Positions 1 through 7,735 are shown, counted from the stretch's first letter. The stretch is DNA of 8,663 nt from an archaeon (GCA_005240025.1 SBBK01000130.1:1-8663); one strand, 5' to 3'. Made by a program: numbers and translations. The notes: generated from the letters alone by a model not told the origin.

Positions 1-605
1 ACACTGCACAGAGTGGAAAATCTTGAAAGGACATTTATCGCATGAAAGTGTTCAGCTGAAGAAATTCCGACAAAAGGAATCTCTTTTTTACCACTTGCTA
101 ATAAAACTGCTAAGCTTTGATCCTGTTTGGCGTTGTATGAACCGATTACCTTTGGGAGTTGGTTTCCACCACCCAGCGGATAATAATAGTAGAAGATCGA
201 TTTTCCAACTTCGAGTCCAGTTACGTGCTCCAAAAGCGAGATGTTTTCTGCGTTCCCACCAATGCCTGTTGGGAGAACATAAACTACAGAGCTGCCCTTT
301 TTGAGGGACGATGTGGCATTCTTGAATTTCGAGTGTACTTCTGTTTTCGTTTCCTGACCAATTTTTCTAATTCTCGGGGCAAAAAAGAGATACTGGGCTT
401 TTGATATGGCTACTTCGATCGGTTCCATTGCCAGGAGGGGTTCATCCTCCTTTAGTGATGAGACGTTTGGGTATGTTTTTGCGATTTCTGTTTTCAGCGA
501 TATGGCAGATTGTGATGATTCGTCAATAACAGAGACGCTGGCACCGCGTATTGACATCTGGCAGGCAATCGAATACCCTTCTGTGCTTAAACCATAGACA
601 ACCAC
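1..605 (-). CDS. UDP-glucose/GDP-mannose dehydrogenase-like protein, N-terminal part (runs off window)
   Basis: An uninterrupted minus-strand frame of 201 codons continues past the left edge, so the C-terminus is missing. The N-terminus (MVVYGLSTEGYS) forms the first beta strand and glycine turn of a Rossmann fold, and D28-E29 ends the second strand, where an acidic residue normally binds the NAD ribose. Further along, a strand FFAP, a VVYVLPTG segment and a PKVIGS motif follow the order seen in the NAD-binding domain of NDP-sugar dehydrogenases (strand, VPPGT turn, PKVVGG). The canonical GxGxxG reads G5-L-S-T-E-G10, so the second glycine is lost, and the usual ESTVPPGT turn is divergent. The catalytic cysteine region lies outside the window. 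I prefer the GTG start at 605 because a TATA-like box lies about 33 nt upstream. TTG at 620 would add five residues but sits only about 18 nt from that box. It is divergent from the DUF354 gene. The family call is inferred from motif order; NAD use and substrate are uncertain. Confidence 0.62.
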   Translation of the reverse strand, partial: MVVYGLSTEGYSIACQMSIRGASVSVIDESSQSAISLKTEIAKTYPNVSSLKEDEPLLAMEPIEVAISKAQYLFFAPRIRKIGQETKTEVHSKFKNATSSLKKGSSVVYVLPTGIGGNAENISLLEHVTGLEVGKSIFYYYYPLGGGNQLPKVIGSYNAKQDQSLAVLLASGKKEIPFVGISSAEHFHAINVLSRFSTLCS

Positions 606-633
606 TCTATCAGACGCCAATTCATTGGTGCTA

Positions 634-642
634 GGTATAAGG
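634..642 (-). promoter_or_regulatory. TATA-like box for the left-edge dehydrogenase-like gene
   Basis: On the minus strand this reads CCTTATACC. Its centre is about 33 nt upstream of GTG 605, consistent with a leaderless or very short-leader archaeal transcript. It is too close to the alternative TTG at 620, which is why it helps decide the start. Confidence 0.4.
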
Positions 643-650
643 ACTAAGAA

Positions 651-659
651 AAACTTATT
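651..659 (+). promoter_or_regulatory. TATA-like box for the DUF354 gene
   Basis: AAACTTATT lies about 30 nt upstream of the TTG start at 686, the spacing expected for a leaderless archaeal message. It is an imperfect match and the 80-nt intergenic region is AT-rich, so the call is moderate. No Shine-Dalgarno-like sequence precedes the TTG. Confidence 0.4.
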
Positions 660-685
660 GCATCAAATATTGCATAGCACCTATC

Positions 686-1717
686 TTGAAGATTTGGTTT
701 GATATTCTGACGCCAAAACAGATATTGTTTTTTGATCCTATGATAAAGCAATTACAAAAAACCAACCGGGTTCTTTGTACCACGAGAAGATATCGGGAGG
801 TGACAGAGATGGTAAAGCTCAAAAAAATGAAAATTGCTGTGTTTGGGAGTCATGGCGGCCAAAGTAAAATCGATAAGTTAAATGCGAGTACGGGGAGAAT
901 AAGTGCTCTAAGCGCAGAGATTCATAGATTTAAACCAGATCTTGTCATTAGTTTTTGTTCACCCGAAGCAGCGAGGATTTCCTTTGGGCTGGGAATAAAG
1001 CACATTGCATTTTGTGATTCACCACATGCAGAAGCGGTAATGCGATTATCCGTCCCCCTTGTCCAGAAATTGTTAATTCCCTGGATAATCCCAAAGGCGG
1101 AGTTTACAAAATATGGGATAAGACCAAAGGACATCATACCTTACAAGGCAATAGATGCATCAGTGATAGTGAAAAATGAAAACCAAAAGAGGATAGAATT
1201 CCGACGAGCCGCAACCCGAAGGAATATTTTGATAAGAATTGAGGAGGGAGAGGCTGCATACGCGCAAAAACAAGGTAAAACTCTACAAATCATAGAAGAA
1301 ATTGCCAGAAAATTTCCTAATGAGAATGTAATGGTATTGCCAAGATACAGATCACAGATAACAATGCTAAGGCAACTTGGGAGTAGAATCAAAATACTAC
1401 ACAGAGTGATGCTTGGAAGTGCTCTGCTTCCAAGCGCTGATGTTTTTGTTGGCTCTGGTGGCACAATGACTGCAGAGTCAGCATTGCTTGGCATCCCAAC
1501 CATTTCGTATAATGCAGTTCCCAATTTAGTGCAGGATTATCTTGTAAGAAAAAAGTTGGTCATTTTGGAATCAAGGCCAACTCGAATTGTTGCGATTGTT
1601 GAGAGAATGTTGCGTTCCGATAACAGTGAGCTACGCAAAAATGCACAAGACGTTTTGGCGTCAATGGAGGATCCATACAAGAAGCTTGTCGAGGTCATCA
1701 AAACAGTGAACAAATAG
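686..1717 (+). CDS. DUF354 family protein, putative GT-B-fold glycosyltransferase
   Basis: This 343-residue protein matches the archaeal DUF354 family in length and layout. It opens with MKIWFDILTPKQILFF, the typical DUF354 N-terminus, which supports the TTG start. A central stretch with SFCSPEAAR (about residues 89-97) and HIAFCDSPHAEAV (106-118) lies in the N-terminal Rossmann-like half. The C-terminal half carries the glycine-rich motif GSGGTMTAESALLGIP (256-271), which in GT-B glycosyltransferases and UDP-GlcNAc 2-epimerase relatives lies at the nucleotide-sugar site. There is no signal peptide or membrane segment, so it should be cytoplasmic. It is divergent from an NDP-sugar dehydrogenase-like gene, which suggests a role in building or transferring activated sugars for surface glycans or glycoproteins. 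That role is inference; neither substrate nor reaction can be read from the sequence. The gene ends 42 nt before tRNA-Gln and looks monocistronic. Confidence 0.85.
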   Translation: MKIWFDILTPKQILFFDPMIKQLQKTNRVLCTTRRYREVTEMVKLKKMKIAVFGSHGGQSKIDKLNASTGRISALSAEIHRFKPDLVISFCSPEAARISFGLGIKHIAFCDSPHAEAVMRLSVPLVQKLLIPWIIPKAEFTKYGIRPKDIIPYKAIDASVIVKNENQKRIEFRRAATRRNILIRIEEGEAAYAQKQGKTLQIIEEIARKFPNENVMVLPRYRSQITMLRQLGSRIKILHRVMLGSALLPSADVFVGSGGTMTAESALLGIPTISYNAVPNLVQDYLVRKKLVILESRPTRIVAIVERMLRSDNSELRKNAQDVLASMEDPYKKLVEVIKTVNK

Positions 1718-1736
1718 AAAGTGTCAATAATAGGAA

Positions 1737-1742
1737 TTTTTT
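1737..1742 (+). terminator. Possible U-tract terminator after the DUF354 gene
   Basis: A run of six T begins 20 nt after the DUF354 stop codon, with no stem-loop needed for archaeal U-tract termination. It lies in the short gap before tRNA-Gln. Six T is a weak signal and it may equally be part of the tRNA promoter region (a TATA-like AATAATA lies just upstream, near 1727-1733). Confidence 0.3.
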
Positions 1743-1759
1743 GAGTGTGGGTGACAGGA

Positions 1760-1832
1760 AGCCCGGTGGTGTAGCGGTCAAGCATAGGGGCCTTTGGAGC
1801 CCTTGACCCCAGTTCGAGTCTGGGCCGGGCTA
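1760..1832 (+). tRNA. tRNA-Gln (anticodon TTG)
   Basis: A full cloverleaf of 73 nt can be folded by eye. The acceptor AGCCCGG pairs perfectly with CCGGGCT, with discriminator A1832. The D-stem GTGT pairs with GCAT (with G-U pairs) around a loop with the conserved A14, G18-G19 and A21. The anticodon stem GGGGC/GCCCT encloses loop CTTTGGA with anticodon TTG, reading CAA and CAG. The T-stem CCCAG/CTGGG carries loop TTCGAGT. The 3' CCA is not encoded and no intron is present. The A1:U72 pair fits an archaeal tRNA-Gln, which is usually charged with glutamate first and then amidated by GatDE (family knowledge). A TATA-like AATAATA lies about 30 nt upstream (near 1727-1733). The permease gene on the opposite strand ends only 3 nt downstream. 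Confidence 0.96.
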
Positions 1833-1835
1833 CTG

Positions 1836-2609
1836 TTACAAATCAAGTTTTGTAAGGAGTTTTATTGCAATAATGAACGATATTGCTGCAGCTGCTATAA
1901 GTACTGTCATCTCGAGAATCACAAATTCCGTAAATGTTCCAAAGATTCCTGCCCGAATGATGTCTACTAGGTATGTCAGTGGGTTTAGATAAAAGCCGGT
2001 TGCCAGTGGTTCGGGAGCTCCTTGTGCTGGATAAAATGCGGTACTTACAAATGCAAAAAACAAAAACACGGTATTAATAATGACGTTGAATCCTTCGCTT
2101 GATTTGAGCCTAGTTGAGATAATTGATGCAATGGAGCCAAACAGAATAGAGCCCACGATAGACGCAAAAACAAGAAATGGGATCGTCAACGAGTTGAATT
2201 CTGCTGATTTGAAAAATAATGGAAACCCAATTAGGAGAATTATTGATCCACTGACAAGTCCCAGTATTCCAATGGTAAAGACATTGCTTAGAACATAGTT
2301 ACTTTTTGTAAATGGGCCTGAGAGGATTTGCTCAAACATTCCGTGCCTTCTGTCATTCCATATTATGATTCCAGAGACCAGAGTGCTGTTCATTATATTG
2401 AATCCAATCATGCCAGACGCAATAAAGGCCGGATAGTCAAGATTCACATTTCCAAATGGAACTGAGTCGATTAGTGCCGTGTACGCAAAACCGGCAACAA
2501 AGATGTAAACTAGTGGGAATATTACCTGCCATACAAGGAATCCCGGATTTAGGGATATGGTCAGATTCCTGTTTACCAGCCTAATCGTCGGATGCGTTTG
2601 AATCACCAA
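1836..2609 (-). CDS. ABC-2 type exporter permease
   Basis: A 257-residue integral membrane protein with about six hydrophobic segments: near residues 27-47 (WQVIFPLVYIFVAGF), 60-84, 104-130, 142-164, 178-196 and 230-252. The loop DRRHGMFEQILSGPFTKSNY after the second segment resembles the conserved ABC-2 cytoplasmic coupling region. The length matches DrrB/NatB-type permeases. It would pair with the ATPase encoded just upstream to pump an unidentified substrate outward. The first possible start is TTG at 2609 (GTG at 2606 is next), which puts the beginning inside the last codons of the ATPase gene in another frame. No later start keeps the first membrane segment, so translational coupling is likely. 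The stop at 1836-1838 is 3 nt from the tRNA-Gln 3' end. The substrate (drug, lipid, glycan or sodium) cannot be told. Confidence 0.88.
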   Translation of the reverse strand: MVIQTHPTIRLVNRNLTISLNPGFLVWQVIFPLVYIFVAGFAYTALIDSVPFGNVNLDYPAFIASGMIGFNIMNSTLVSGIIIWNDRRHGMFEQILSGPFTKSNYVLSNVFTIGILGLVSGSIILLIGFPLFFKSAEFNSLTIPFLVFASIVGSILFGSIASIISTRLKSSEGFNVIINTVFLFFAFVSTAFYPAQGAPEPLATGFYLNPLTYLVDIIRAGIFGTFTEFVILEMTVLIAAAAISFIIAIKLLTKLDL

Positions 2610-3522
2610 CTATTTTCAGAAAGATCTCTTCCAGCGTAGTCGGAACGGCAGACAATTCTTCTACCTGGACATTATTTTCGATTAAAATTTGGAGAATTTG
2701 TGACAGTACGATTTCTGCTCTGCTGGATTGAATTATGATGTCGGTTCCCGTATCAAAATCAATTTCGCAGTCATTGATTCCAGTTAGCAGTTCAACCAGT
2801 TTTTGGTGACGTGTGGAAAGGTGAATTTTGATTGTTTTTTCCTGTCCAAACTGGTTTTTTAGTTGTTCTGGCGTATCAACTGCTAAAATTTTTCCCTTGT
2901 TTATTACGGCAATTTGATCACAGAGATACTCCGCCTCGGTTAGAATATGTGTGGTATAAAAGATGGTCAGGCCCGTTTTTGCCTTGCTCCTTAGAAAATC
3001 AAGCAGCTTCCTTCTTGCGCCTGGATCCAAGCCAATCGTAGGCTCGTCCAGAAACAAAAGGTCCATTTCATGCATAAATTCACGCGCCACCTGAACGCGT
3101 CGTCTTTGTCCAATGGACAGGTCCTCGTTTTTTCGTTTTCTGATTTCCCCAAGATCAAATACATCAATGAGTTCGGCGGTTCTGTCCTTTCTTGTTTTGC
3201 GATCAACACCCCACATCATCGCATATTTTTCGAGTGCGTTTTCTACCGACAGGCTTGATTCATAACTTGGTTGTTGTAGGACGACGCCTATTTTTTTCCT
3301 TACTTGGAGAGGATTTTTGATCGCGTCGATTCCCAAGATTTCGATTGTCCCGTTGGTGGGTGCAACCAGTGTGGTGAGAAGCTTTATCGTGGTAGATTTG
3401 CCTGCGCCATTTGGGCCCAAAAAACCAAAGATGTCGCCAGATCGCACATCTAGATTTATGCTATTTACGGCAGTTACCTGCCCGTATGACTTGGATAGCG
3501 ATCTTGTTGTTATACACGACAT
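2581..3522 (-). CDS. ABC transporter ATP-binding protein (DrrA/NatA type exporter ATPase)
   Basis: A 313-residue ABC ATPase with all motifs intact: A-loop Y13, Walker A GPNGAGKST (36-44), Q-loop at Q83/Q84, signature LSIGQRRRVQVAREF (135-149), Walker B LLFLDEPT (155-162, catalytic E160), D-loop GLDP (164-167) and switch H192. The LSxGQRRRV form of the signature is typical of the DrrA/NatA branch of ABC-2 exporters. A C-terminal domain of about 90 residues (from about 220) resembles the DUF4162 extension common in this branch. It is cytoplasmic and powers the permease encoded next. The start is ATG at 3522; a TATA-like box is centred about 24 nt upstream. The last 29 nt overlap the permease gene, indicating a two-gene operon. 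The transported substrate is unknown. Confidence 0.93.
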   Translation of the reverse strand: MSCITTRSLSKSYGQVTAVNSINLDVRSGDIFGFLGPNGAGKSTTIKLLTTLVAPTNGTIEILGIDAIKNPLQVRKKIGVVLQQPSYESSLSVENALEKYAMMWGVDRKTRKDRTAELIDVFDLGEIRKRKNEDLSIGQRRRVQVAREFMHEMDLLFLDEPTIGLDPGARRKLLDFLRSKAKTGLTIFYTTHILTEAEYLCDQIAVINKGKILAVDTPEQLKNQFGQEKTIKIHLSTRHQKLVELLTGINDCEIDFDTGTDIIIQSSRAEIVLSQILQILIENNVQVEELSAVPTTLEEIFLKIVGDSNASDD

Positions 3523-3540
3523 GGGGGGTGTCTTTTGTTC

Positions 3541-3550
3541 TCTAATTTAG
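3541..3550 (-). promoter_or_regulatory. TATA-like box for the ABC exporter operon
   Basis: On the minus strand this reads CTAAATTAGA, centred about 24 nt upstream of the ATPase ATG at 3522. That fits a leaderless or near-leaderless start. It is a moderate match only. It lies about 20 bp from the RPA promoter box on the other strand, so the two divergent units may interfere with each other. Confidence 0.4.
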
Positions 3551-3563
3551 ACCTGTACTGAAA

Positions 3564-3572
3564 TTTTTATTA
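3564..3572 (+). promoter_or_regulatory. TATA-like box for the RPA gene
   Basis: TTTTTATTA is centred about 29 nt upstream of ATG 3597, the expected spacing for a leaderless archaeal transcript. It would lie too close to the in-frame TTG at 3582 for that codon to be transcribed with normal spacing, so it supports ATG 3597 as the true start. Confidence 0.5.
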
Positions 3573-3596
3573 GTACATCACTTGTTAGACAATCAA

Positions 3597-4991
3597 ATGA
3601 CAGAATTTGACTCCCTTATGAGCAAGCTGCTTGAACAAAAACCCGATTTATCGAGGGGAGATGTCGAGGCATTAATTACACAAAAAAAGGAAAAGATTGG
3701 TGCGGGCTACCTTACTGATCAGGGGGCACTGTTTTTGGTTGCATCCGATCTTGGGGTTACAATATCAGAGCCCATCAAAAGCGAGATCAGCATCAAGGAC
3801 CTTTATTCTGGTGCCAAAGAGGTCACCCTGCAAACGCGTGTCCTTAATGTATCTCCAAAAAAACAGTTCTCAAGAAAAGACGGTTCGCAGTTTCTTTTGC
3901 GAAATATGACCGTCTACGACAGTGAATCGTCGGTTACTGTAAAACTTTGGGATGAAAAGGCAGACATCCCCGAGATTGCAAACATCAAACCTGGCGATAT
4001 GATAAAGATAATCAAGGCGTATGTTAAATCCGACCTCAACGGCCAGCCCACGCTCAACATAGGCTCAGGCTCAACCATAGAACGCACAGGCACAGAGAGC
4101 AGTATTCCATCCATAGAGTCACTGACAAAAGACATCAGCGATGTAAAGGACGGAGAAACCAATCTGGTGGTATCTGGGATAATTGACGGGAACATTAATT
4201 ATTCTGAATTTACAAACTTTCGCGGAAGCCAAGGCACTGCTTTGCGATTCAGGTTGAGGGGAAAGGATGGTCGCTCGATGAGAGTTGTTCTATTGAACAA
4301 AAACAGTTCTTATATTCCAAAAATAGTACCAACTGGAACCAAAATCAGATTGCTGGGAGTAAAAGCAAAAACAAATCAGCAGGAACTTGAAGTGCATGGG
4401 AATGAATCAACCGCTCTTGAAATTGCAACAAGGGGTGAGGTTGAACCGATCGTGTTCAGAGTTTTGACTGCTGTGAAAAATGAAAACGGGCAGAAGATGA
4501 TCTTAGGTGTTGACAGAGAGAGACAGATTTACAATATCATTGATGTTGCCGATTCTACAAAATCCATAGTCGGCGATGTTCTTGAGTGCATGCCATCAAA
4601 GCTGTATGGGAATAATGTTACAATTGATTCAGAGTCATTTGTACGAAAAATTGATTTTGATGATCTGCCTCACTTGTCAGACCTTCGGATAAAGATTGCA
4701 GACATCAAGCCGGACAGCGACTATTGTTGTGTTGAGGCCATAATACTCAAAGCCCCCGAAAGGCGCAATGTACAAACAAAAACCGGAGAAACCATTACTC
4801 TCTCTGAGATGTTTGTAGGAGATGATACAGCTCAGATCTGGATCAAGGGATGGCGAAACCAAGCAAGATTGTTAGACGAGTGTACAATTGGTGAGAAGAT
4901 TATGCTGTCGGGCGTTTTGGCAAAGTCAGGCCTCGAAGGCAGGACAGAATTGTCCCTGACGCCTTATTCTAGCATTATAAGGAAAGGCTAG
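3597..4991 (+). CDS. Single-stranded DNA-binding protein, RPA family (four OB folds)
   Basis: A 464-residue replication protein A homologue that would coat single-stranded DNA during replication, repair and recombination. Residues 1-55 form the small helical N-terminal domain of archaeal RPAs, with the motif YLTDQGALFLVASDLGV (38-54). Four OB-fold-like segments follow, at about 66-162 (with NMTVYDSESSVTVKLWDE), 182-278 (with LRFRLRGKDGRSMRVVLLN), 284-350 and 362-460 (with MFVGDDTAQIWIKGW). The aromatic W118, W416 and W419 are candidates for base stacking. No CxxC pairs occur, so the C-terminal zinc finger of some RPA large subunits is absent. I chose ATG 3597 over the in-frame TTG 3582 from promoter spacing. 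The stop codon shares a CTAG palindrome with the stop of the convergent helicase gene. It probably works with the recombinase paralogue and helicase encoded nearby (inference). Confidence 0.9.
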   Translation: MTEFDSLMSKLLEQKPDLSRGDVEALITQKKEKIGAGYLTDQGALFLVASDLGVTISEPIKSEISIKDLYSGAKEVTLQTRVLNVSPKKQFSRKDGSQFLLRNMTVYDSESSVTVKLWDEKADIPEIANIKPGDMIKIIKAYVKSDLNGQPTLNIGSGSTIERTGTESSIPSIESLTKDISDVKDGETNLVVSGIIDGNINYSEFTNFRGSQGTALRFRLRGKDGRSMRVVLLNKNSSYIPKIVPTGTKIRLLGVKAKTNQQELEVHGNESTALEIATRGEVEPIVFRVLTAVKNENGQKMILGVDRERQIYNIIDVADSTKSIVGDVLECMPSKLYGNNVTIDSESFVRKIDFDDLPHLSDLRIKIADIKPDSDYCCVEAIILKAPERRNVQTKTGETITLSEMFVGDDTAQIWIKGWRNQARLLDECTIGEKIMLSGVLAKSGLEGRTELSLTPYSSIIRKG

Positions 4992-7735
4992 TCCCAAAAT
5001 CCACGCGTAGTTACGTACAAGCGTTCTGCCTCATAGATCTGCCTGTACATGGAATCATCATCCACTAGGTTCCTTAGTATTCTTGAGGCGGTGTCCACTC
5101 CTACGCCATAACCAGAGAGTACGACGAGGGCAGTTTTCCCAAAGTTTTCCAAAAGTGAGGCAGTTTTCCACGCACGATTAAATTTGTGGTTTTCCTCGGT
5201 TGTAATTTTCTTGCCAGAGATTTTTCTTTGTATGATTTTGGGTAGATCGTGATCAGAATAAAAGGTGGCAGCAATCTGTCGGCTCTTGCAGTACGGGCAG
5301 CTTGGGATTGAATCCATATCACTTGTCCGTACTGCTTTCTCCCATCTTCCACACCTTGCACAGACCAGTCTGTGTGTGGTTTTGTAGAGTCGGTTTTTTA
5401 CTAGATCTAGAAGGCCTTTGTCCATGTTTGCAGGAGATGAGTAATACTTGGTCGTGTGATCAAGTATTGGTTCTGCTAGTCTTGAGAATTTCGATGTGTC
5501 AAACCAGTGAATTAGGATTTTGCTTTCACGAATTTTGTTTAGAAGCTTGCCAGAATTTTTCAAGTCATATTTGTCATGAAAGAGTTCACGTAACACTTCC
5601 TTTACAAGCGAAGTCTTTGAATACCGCTCAAAAAGAAATCTTGCGGATTTTTTGTCATACACTGCACCCCTCCCAACGACTCCAAATTTTTTGGCGACAT
5701 TCCAGGTTCGCCAGTTTACATTGTGTGTGCCACTTAGTGACGCCGTCACTATCTCATGGAGAACATATGTGTCTCCAAGAATTTGACGCACATGACTTTC
5801 CGAGATTCTCCCCCTAGAAGAGAGCGCAATTCTATATGCATCTGATCTTGCATCAACCTGAAATCCGGTTTTTGATGACAGCATGGAAGAAAGAAGAGTG
5901 GCCAGAGTCGCGTTGATTTTGGTGCCAAAACAAGAATGGATTACTGCTATACCTTGGCTTTTCACCGATTCCACGACCAGGGTTTTTTCATCAGGAACTA
6001 CTGGCAGGCTGAATTGTGCTATGATGTTTTGTGGCAGTGTCAATATGCCAGTTCTTATTTTGGTTCGGAACTGGCCCACCTTTGAAGTAGTTTTATAGTC
6101 TACAGGTATGTTTTCTCCTTCCCAATATGGCACGGTTATGCCGCCTGATCTAATTGGCTCCACATTTACTTTTAGTGCGGATTCGTCTACGTTTATGATT
6201 CGCCATTGAGTCCCACGTAAGACAAATACGTTTCCCGGCTCTCCAAAATCGCCTACGAATCGTTGATCTAGGCTGCCAATTATTTTTTTTGTGATAATAT
6301 CAAATACCTTGAATTTTAAAATGTCGGGTATCGTGGAAAGGTTTTCAAAATAATATTTATAACACTTGCCGGCCTTTTTGAAAACCATTTTTTCCTTGTT
6401 GAACACAACCAGAAAATTAGAATCAAGTAATTCTAGCACATCGGTAAGATCCTCAAGTGTCAGATTTCTAAAGAGAAAAGAATTTCTGAATAGTTCAAAT
6501 GTTGTGCTTACCGATACTTCTCCAAGCTGCATGGAGAGCCCGACTAGGTGATGTGCTAGGACATCAAGCGAACCGTCGTGAATGGATTGGTCCTCGATGG
6601 AACCTTCGTGAATTCGCTCCAAAATTGCCTTTGCCTCAAGCTCATCATCTACGTTGTTAGTTACGATTACCCCCCTTGCTGAAGAATGCTTGCTGTGCTT
6701 GCTGCGACCTATTCTTTGCATAAATTTTGAAACTTGGCGGGGAGATCCATAATGCATTACAAGCTCCACAGAACCTATGTCCAGCCCAAGCTCCAGAGAC
6801 GAGGTGCATACAACAAGCCTTGACTTGCCTGCTTTGAGGTTTTCTTCTGTTTCTTCACGCACCTGTTGTGAGAGGGAACCGTGATGAAGCTCCACCGAGA
6901 TGGGGGATTTTTCGCGTAAAATTGAAGCAAGAAATTCTGCTTCGCCACGCGTATTTGTGAAGAGAAGGACCGGTGAGTGAAGGTCCAGCTTGGCCAGATA
7001 GTCAACGATAAAGTCTGCTACGTCATGGATGGTACCATTTACGTGATTTATTTCAACGTCATATTTTCTTATTGTGCTGTCTCGGATGATTTTGCATTTT
7101 CTTTTTGTGCCAGCTAGAAATTTGGCTGCGTCATCAGCATTACCAATGGTTGCGGAAAGGCCGATTCTTGTCATGTGATATTTTGTGTTTAATTGGAGCC
7201 GTTCAAGACTTAGCGACATCTGCGAACCTCGTTCATTTGAAAGTAGATCATGAATCTCGTCTGCGATTATCCATTCCAGTTCATTAAGAGCGTTGAGCAT
7301 TTTTTGTTGGGTCAACAGGATCACCAACGTTTCCGGCGTTGTGATCAAAATGTCAGGAGGAATGGCCATAATTTTTTTTCTGATAGATTGTGGAGTATCG
7401 CCATGTCTGATTTCAATGGATAGGCCATCTGATTCCGCATATTTGATAACGCGTTTGAAGATATCGCGGTTTAGTGCTCTGAGCGGTGTGATGTATAAGG
7501 CTTTTATCTTTCCCGGCTTCTTTGAGTTTGCGATAAATGAGAAAACCGGGATTGCCGAACATTCTGTTTTTCCAGAACCGGTTGGAGCTATAATTAAAGA
7601 GTCTTTTTTTTGAACTATGCTAGGAATTGCCTTTTTTTGTATTTCTGTTAATTGCGTAAACCCTAGTGAATGAAATTTGGCAAAAACCGCCTCAAGTTGC
7701 TTGCTGTGCGTTTTTTCTTGACTTTGCTCGCTCAT
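4988..7735 (-). CDS. Lhr-type superfamily 2 ATP-dependent helicase with C-terminal zinc finger
   Basis: A 915-residue helicase with a full set of SF2 motifs: Q-motif glutamine Q33, Walker A APTGSGKT (50-57), motif Ia TPLRALNRD (83-91), motif Ib TTPETL (132-137), motif II DEIH (159-162), motif III SAT (194-196), motif IV LLFTNTR (257-263), motif V CTSSLELGLDIG (310-321) and motif VI QRIGRSKH (340-347). TGSGKTE, DEIH and QRIGRSxH are hallmarks of the Lhr family. The winged-helix and Lhr-core regions should span about 400-750. Cys792, Cys795, Cys813 and Cys816 form a CxxC-17-CxxC zinc knuckle, followed by a helix-hairpin-helix-like GYGVGVDTASRIL (876-888) and a conserved-looking C-terminal tail. 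Archaeal Lhr-type proteins unwind DNA or RNA:DNA forks and are linked to repair (family knowledge); the nucleic acid target is not shown here. ATG 7735 is the only reasonable start. It lies inside the upstream small membrane-protein gene, suggesting coupling. No internal stop or frameshift is present. Confidence 0.9.
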   Translation of the reverse strand: MSEQSQEKTHSKQLEAVFAKFHSLGFTQLTEIQKKAIPSIVQKKDSLIIAPTGSGKTECSAIPVFSFIANSKKPGKIKALYITPLRALNRDIFKRVIKYAESDGLSIEIRHGDTPQSIRKKIMAIPPDILITTPETLVILLTQQKMLNALNELEWIIADEIHDLLSNERGSQMSLSLERLQLNTKYHMTRIGLSATIGNADDAAKFLAGTKRKCKIIRDSTIRKYDVEINHVNGTIHDVADFIVDYLAKLDLHSPVLLFTNTRGEAEFLASILREKSPISVELHHGSLSQQVREETEENLKAGKSRLVVCTSSLELGLDIGSVELVMHYGSPRQVSKFMQRIGRSKHSKHSSARGVIVTNNVDDELEAKAILERIHEGSIEDQSIHDGSLDVLAHHLVGLSMQLGEVSVSTTFELFRNSFLFRNLTLEDLTDVLELLDSNFLVVFNKEKMVFKKAGKCYKYYFENLSTIPDILKFKVFDIITKKIIGSLDQRFVGDFGEPGNVFVLRGTQWRIINVDESALKVNVEPIRSGGITVPYWEGENIPVDYKTTSKVGQFRTKIRTGILTLPQNIIAQFSLPVVPDEKTLVVESVKSQGIAVIHSCFGTKINATLATLLSSMLSSKTGFQVDARSDAYRIALSSRGRISESHVRQILGDTYVLHEIVTASLSGTHNVNWRTWNVAKKFGVVGRGAVYDKKSARFLFERYSKTSLVKEVLRELFHDKYDLKNSGKLLNKIRESKILIHWFDTSKFSRLAEPILDHTTKYYSSPANMDKGLLDLVKNRLYKTTHRLVCARCGRWEKAVRTSDMDSIPSCPYCKSRQIAATFYSDHDLPKIIQRKISGKKITTEENHKFNRAWKTASLLENFGKTALVVLSGYGVGVDTASRILRNLVDDDSMYRQIYEAERLYVTTRGFWD

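Noticed and set aside
23..404. Plus-strand open frames at the left edge (93 and 81 codons)
   Set aside because: They lie antisense to an uninterrupted minus-strand frame with recognisable Rossmann and PKVIGS motifs, which is the better gene.
1141..1524. 127-codon minus-strand open frame
   Set aside because: It is antisense to the DUF354 gene and covers its conserved glycine-rich motif. It is a shadow frame.
1760..1832. tRNA-Gln as an integration site for a mobile element
   Set aside because: No integrase gene and no repeated copy of the tRNA 3' end were found in the window, and the flanking genes look like ordinary chromosomal genes.
3582..3596. TTG 3582 as the RPA start
   Set aside because: It adds five residues with no family support and sits only about 14 nt from the TATA-like box, whereas ATG 3597 has the correct spacing.
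5302..5817. 171-codon plus-strand open frame inside the helicase gene
   Set aside because: It is antisense to the conserved C-terminal half of the helicase, including the zinc knuckle. Its translation is Cys/His/Leu-rich without domain structure, and no promoter is visible.
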